Below, piece by piece: positions 5,405-8,715 of a DNA stretch of 8,715 nt; within the stretch, counting starts at the first letter, position 1; each line of letters begins with the position of its first letter. Below the pieces are notes generated by a model. That model was not told where the DNA came from. It did no database searches and was given only the letters and a program-made list of their open reading frames with translations. The position numbers were made by a program, and so were the translations under genes. The DNA lies in assembly GCA_964607765.1 (NCBI GenBank), contig CAZSNT010000270.1:1-8715 (forward strand), read 5' to 3'. Source of the stretch: CAZSNT01 sp964607765 (GTDB taxonomy: Bacteria > Verrucomicrobiota > Lentisphaeria > Oligosphaerales > JABHEG01).

Positions 5405-5829
5405 AGTACTTGCTCGACACCTGTTTTCTGTCTGAGTTCGTCAAGAAGAACCCTCCCCGGACCGTCGTTGACTGGGGGGCAACGCAGAATGAGGACGATC
5501 TCCACGTCAGCGTGTTGACACTCGGGGAGATCCAGAAAGGCGTGAGTTCCCTTCCCGTGTCCAGACGCAGGGCGGAGTTGCAGCGTTGGCTCGACTACGA
5601 CTTGCAGGAGCGATTCCACGACCGTACGCTCGCGGTGACAGCTCAAGTCGCACGACGCTGGGGCAAGATCCAGGGCGAAGCCCGCCTGCGTGGGCGATCG
5701 CTTCCTGTGGTTGACAGCCTGCTGGCGGCCACCGCTTTGGAGCACGACCTAACGCTGGTCACGAACAACGTGGACGATATGCGCGACACCGGCGTGCGGC
5801 TATGCAACCCCTGGTGCCCCCAGCACTGA
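5401..5829 (+). CDS. vapC: PIN-domain ribonuclease toxin (VapC/FitB type)
   Basis: This 142-aa protein is a complete PIN-domain toxin, expected to be a Mg2+/Mn2+-dependent RNase. Acidic active-site residues are visible: Asp6 in YLLDTCFLSE, Glu43 in TLGEIQKG, Asp105 in LPVVDSLLAATA, and the Asp125/Asp126 pair in LVTNNVDDM, where the family usually has T-x-N-x-x-D-F. Length and motif order are normal for the family. It starts at GTG 5401, inside the antitoxin stop (4-nt overlap), and has no strong ribosome binding site of its own, as expected from coupling that keeps antitoxin in excess. VapC relatives cut initiator tRNA or the 23S sarcin-ricin loop, but the target here cannot be predicted. Neither gene shows damage, in contrast to the decayed genes on both sides. 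Confidence 0.93.
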   Translation: MKYLLDTCFLSEFVKKNPPRTVVDWGATQNEDDLHVSVLTLGEIQKGVSSLPVSRRRAELQRWLDYDLQERFHDRTLAVTAQVARRWGKIQGEARLRGRSLPVVDSLLAATALEHDLTLVTNNVDDMRDTGVRLCNPWCPQH

Positions 5830-5852
5830 ATCGCGCTGTCCGGCTATCCCTG

Positions 5853-5895
5853 TCCTCCGCAGGAATCTCATCCGTACTCAGAATCTGCGGGAGGA
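5853..5895. other. Imperfect hairpin between the toxin gene and the sulfatase tail
   Basis: tcctccgcaggaatct (5853-5868) pairs imperfectly with agaatctgcgggagga (5880-5895) around an 11-nt loop. It lies between two converging units (toxin ending 5829, minus-strand sulfatase fragment ending 5911), where a bidirectional terminator would be expected. No T-run follows on either strand, so terminator function is uncertain. Confidence 0.45.
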
Positions 5896-5910
5896 GAGGT
5901 ACTTTGTGTT

Positions 5911-6343
5911 TCAGATTACTGAGTGGCGTTGCCTGCGGGTTCCCTCCAGGAAATCCACTGCCGTTTGGCTATCATACAATGCCCGGTGGCTGCCGATTAT
6001 TCCGTGCTCGAAATCACCTTCGCATGCCGCGAGCAGTCTTGCGGAGAGTTCTTCGACTTTCTTCGGGTACGTGTCTGCCAGGTCGCTCTCCTCGCGGTAG
6101 TCATCCGGAAGGTAGTAAAAGCTGGGCTGTGTCGAGACGTGCAATTCGACGTATCTTCCAGCCGTCGTCTGTTACCAGTGAGGGGCCGTGACGCATGGCT
6201 GAGTATACGACAAAGTCGTGTTTCACCTGTCTTCCAGTCTCTCCGAGGATTGTCGGGAGAATGGAGATACTGTCCTTTTCGGGTGGCACTTCCTGGTCCA
6301 GAAGTTCCGCGAACGTCGCAAACAGGTCATAGTTGGCAAACAT
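5911..6343 (-). pseudogene. Truncated family S1 sulfatase, C-terminal fragment with a 1-nt frameshift
   Basis: Read on the minus strand from 6343, the sequence gives NYDLFATFAELL, DSISILPTILGETGRQVKHD and DDGWK, the C-terminal part of an S1 sulfatase. One extra base follows at 6154. Skipping it, the frame continues YVELHVSTQPSFYYLPDDYREE, then DLADTYPKKVEEL and CEGDFEHGIIGSHRALY, to TGA at 5911. Unrepaired, the first frame stops at 6101. A TAG codon directly precedes ATG 6343, and the N-terminal half (metal site, C-x-P-S-R) is missing, so this is a relic and not a sequencing artefact alone. It faces the toxin gene tail to tail. It may be the other half of the sulfatase that begins at 4850, inverted, or an unrelated paralogue; the sequence alone does not settle this. 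Confidence 0.82.
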
Positions 6344-6716
6344 CTATGCCCCACCCCGCTGCAATTGCATGCCACAGATTGTGACCTTGGTACGCGATTT
6401 GTGACGACCCCCTCGTTCGACGGAACGTGCCGGAAAGAGACCAACGTGAACGATTTGAGCAACCGTCCTGGATCGCGAGGAACCCGTGGCAGAATTACCT
6501 GTCCCGTGACCGTGGCCGCTGCGGCCGCGCACCTGCAGGAGAGCAAGCTCGCCAGGGCGCCACGTGCTTGACCCCGTCCTCGACTGCGCAGGTTGGCGAA
6601 TGGCAAAGCAGATGGCAGAGCGGCGATTCGCGTGGCGTCGTGTGCAGTGGTACTGTTTACGCCCAAGCAGACCCCAATCACAGAGCGACGACTTCGCGAT
6701 GTACGGAGAACGGAGA
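6344..6716. other. About 370 bp without a supported gene
   Basis: Several frames are open here on both strands, but none shows a domain, a signal peptide or a convincing start. A perfect GC-rich inverted repeat ggccgc-t-gcggcc lies at 6514-6526. The stretch should hold the promoter of the gene at 6717, but I cannot pick a -35/-10 pair with confidence. It may contain the scrambled breakpoint of the sulfatase fragment that ends at 6343. Confidence 0.5.
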
Positions 6717-8715
6717 ATGAAGGCAACGCGCGTGTTTACTGCAGTCCTGGCATCGGTGGCCTTCTGTATTGCGGGGTACCCCACAAGTGCTTCTGCCGAG
6801 CCGGGGTTACTCAAGCGCCACACCGGCATGCTCGACCAACTGCGTACCGAACTCACTGCCAAGATCCCGCAGGACAAACCGGCGGACGGTGCGGTGAACA
6901 AGGTCCTGGCCAGCGACGCGCTGGACGCAAAGCTCGTGAAGTACGTCGTCCTGCTCCAGGCCACGCCTCAAGGCCTTGCGGAGTTCGCCCAGCAAGGGAA
7001 GGAGCAGGCGGCACTGGTTGAGAAGATGCTGGCGGACACCGACCTCATGAAGCAGATGCTGGTGGCGGATGGCGCCAAATGCAAACGAGAGGGGCGCGGC
7101 TATGGCCCAGCACAGTACGGCCCGGCGATGAAGATCTACACCGACATCCTGAAGGCGAGCAGGAAGGCCCGTGCCGGCGTGCTGCAGCGGTTGGCGCTTG
7201 CGCTCGCCCTTGAGCACGCGGTGCCGGTCGAGCAGAGGAACCCCGTGGGCCAGGTTGATGGTCCCAAAACAGTGGACCCGGTGAAGCGCTATCTGCACTA
7301 CGAGAAGGCATACCAAGACGGCGAACTGGATCCGGCCTTCGAGCGCCTGAACACCTGGGATCTCCGCTTTGTCGTCGACGGGAATGAGCCGGACGAGACC
7401 CTTGCATGGGGGCGGGAAATGCTCCGCAACTATCGGCCCGAACACATCTACAACCCCAACTACGGCTGGCGCTACGTGAACATCGTCAGTACCGACGTCA
7501 AATACGGGTCAGGAGACGTTAAGTACGACCGGCCCGAACTGCAGTTTTTTCAGAACATCCTCATGAATGGCGGCGTGTGTGGCCGGCGCGCCTTCTTCGG
7601 GCGCTTCATTCTGCGCGCCTTCGGGATCCCGACCGCCGCTCGTCCCAGTCGTGGTCATGGCGCCCTGTGCCACTGGACGCCCAAGGGCTGGGTCGTCAAT
7701 CTGGGCGGAGGCTGGGGCTGCGGCTGGACCAAGACGCTCTACAATAAGGACCTCGATTTTCTCGCGAGTACGCAGGCGCGCAACGACAGGAAAGCATACC
7801 TGAAAGTCAAGCGCGCCTACTGGATCGGTGACGTGCTGGGCGAGACGCGGACCTACGGGGAAAGCGCAGGCAAGCCCGCCTTCTGGAATGGCGTGGCGCT
7901 TCGCACGCAGCGTGCCATCATCGAGAAGTCAAAGGCCGTGACGCTCGACGCGCTCGGCGAAGACATCGGCGAGGCCAACGAATCCACGGTAGCACAGAAG
8001 GTCATGGCCTCACCGGTCACGCCCGAGGACCGGAGGATCACCTACGGCACAGGCGGCGTCATATCGATACCGGCCGCCGCCTACAGCAAGCCGTCCGGCA
8101 ACACGCGAGAGATCATTGCCATGAAGAGCTTTGACGGAGGCCTGCAGGTTTTCCTGCCGCGTTTCTTCCCCCAGGGCAAGACCGTTCTGCGCGGCGGCAC
8201 GTGGAAGGGCGAGCCCAACGCATGTACGTCCGGGAAGCGACTACTCAGCGGCGGCTATGGCAGATACGAGAACTGGGGCCTCCGGGCAGCCATGACGCAT
8301 ACGGGCAACGGTGCGCCGCGTGAACTGACACTCGACCTGGGTGACGGCGTGACCATGGAGATGGTCTACATCAAGCCCGGGACATTCGTGATGGGAGGCG
8401 AAAGCAAGGACGATGGCAGGTTCCACTGCGTTGAGGTCCCGAAACACGAGGTCACCCTCACCAAGGGGTTCTACCTGGGCAAGTACGAGGTGACACAGGC
8501 ACAGTACGAGGCGATCATGGGCTCGAACCCCAGCAGGTCCACCAAGGCCCCCGACTGCCCGGTTGACAATGTCTCCGAAGCTGACGCGTTGACATTCTGT
8601 GGGAGGCTCGCCGAGAAGGCCGGGCGGGACGTGCGGCTTCCCACCGAAGCCGAGTGGGAGAATGCATCCCGTGCGGGCAAGGACACAGAGTGGTTCTTCG
8701 GCAGCGATCCCTCGC
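6717..8715 (+). CDS. Secreted protein with transglutaminase-like and FGE/sulfatase-modifying-factor domains (3' end outside window)
   Basis: From ATG 6717 (ribosome binding site in GGAGAACGGAG just upstream) the frame is open for 666 codons to the window edge. Residues 1-27 are a signal peptide ending ASA-E. Residues 30-170 are mostly helical, with no recognised domain. Residues about 225-345 look like a transglutaminase-like (papain-fold) domain: GGVCGRRAFFGRF places Cys288 at a helix start, GIPTAARPSRGHG gives His314 (His319 is a second candidate), and GWVVNLGGGW has Asn328 where many relatives have Asp. A beta-rich segment follows. From about residue 547 an FGE-type domain begins: MVYIKPGTFVMGG, FYLGKYEVTQAQYEAIMGSNPS, PVDNVSEADALTFC, RLPTEAEWENASRAG. 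The end of that domain, where the catalytic cysteines of true FGE lie, is not in the window. Most secreted bacterial proteins with this fold are not proven sulfatase activators, so the function stays open. Confidence 0.88.
   Translation, partial: MKATRVFTAVLASVAFCIAGYPTSASAEPGLLKRHTGMLDQLRTELTAKIPQDKPADGAVNKVLASDALDAKLVKYVVLLQATPQGLAEFAQQGKEQAALVEKMLADTDLMKQMLVADGAKCKREGRGYGPAQYGPAMKIYTDILKASRKARAGVLQRLALALALEHAVPVEQRNPVGQVDGPKTVDPVKRYLHYEKAYQDGELDPAFERLNTWDLRFVVDGNEPDETLAWGREMLRNYRPEHIYNPNYGWRYVNIVSTDVKYGSGDVKYDRPELQFFQNILMNGGVCGRRAFFGRFILRAFGIPTAARPSRGHGALCHWTPKGWVVNLGGGWGCGWTKTLYNKDLDFLASTQARNDRKAYLKVKRAYWIGDVLGETRTYGESAGKPAFWNGVALRTQRAIIEKSKAVTLDALGEDIGEANESTVAQKVMASPVTPEDRRITYGTGGVISIPAAAYSKPSGNTREIIAMKSFDGGLQVFLPRFFPQGKTVLRGGTWKGEPNACTSGKRLLSGGYGRYENWGLRAAMTHTGNGAPRELTLDLGDGVTMEMVYIKPGTFVMGGESKDDGRFHCVEVPKHEVTLTKGFYLGKYEVTQAQYEAIMGSNPSRSTKAPDCPVDNVSEADALTFCGRLAEKAGRDVRLPTEAEWENASRAGKDTEWFFGSDPS

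Noticed and set aside
5152..5745. 197-codon minus-strand open frame opposite the toxin-antitoxin genes
   Set aside because: Both plus-strand genes have complete family motifs; the reverse frame has none.
5853..5895. Intrinsic terminator between converging units
   Set aside because: The stem is imperfect and no T-run follows on either strand, so it is listed only as a hairpin.
6427..6720. 97-codon plus-strand frame and longer minus-strand frames (6223-6726, 6344-6964)
   Set aside because: They read as low-order Arg/Ser/Ala-rich sequence with no start signal. The minus-strand ones run antisense into real coding sequence on one side or the other.

Overview
The window is GC-rich bacterial DNA. 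It looks like an accessory, glycan-degrading region of a member of the Planctomycetota-Verrucomicrobiota-Lentisphaerota-Kiritimatiellota (PVC) group. This is inferred from gene content: a secreted SGNH/sialate-acetylesterase fusion, remains of a GH29 alpha-L-fucosidase, pieces of family S1 sulfatases, and a secreted transglutaminase-like protein with a formylglycine-generating-enzyme (FGE) type domain. No rRNA, tRNA, CRISPR array or transposase is visible, so the phylum is not proven.

Layout. 4-107: a long inverted repeat of 13-bp units that would fold almost perfectly as minus-strand RNA. 130-613: a broken secreted-protein gene whose last surviving frame overlaps the next start by ATGA. 610-2574: an intact 654-aa two-domain esterase. 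3617-2621 (minus strand): three small membrane-protein genes, one carrying a ribosomal L7/L12 C-terminal-like domain. 3618-4275: about 650 bp with no convincing gene but several hairpins. 4276-4845: fucosidase relic. 4850-5050: beginning of a sulfatase. 5086-5829: an intact FitAB/VapBC-type toxin-antitoxin operon with a recognisable promoter and repeat-rich operator region. 6343-5911 (minus strand): the end of a sulfatase, in opposite orientation. 6344-6716: no supported gene. 6717-8715: a long secreted protein running off the right edge.

The region reads as a partly decayed polysaccharide-utilisation locus. Fucosidase followed 4 bp later by a sulfatase suggests past degradation of a sulfated, fucose-containing glycan, and the surviving esterase would remove acetyl groups from such a substrate. 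The toxin-antitoxin operon lies between a sulfatase head on the plus strand and a sulfatase tail on the minus strand, which points to rearrangement around it. The best candidates for new biology are the G:U-biased repeat, the small membrane-protein cluster with the L7/L12-like domain, and the transglutaminase-FGE fusion.
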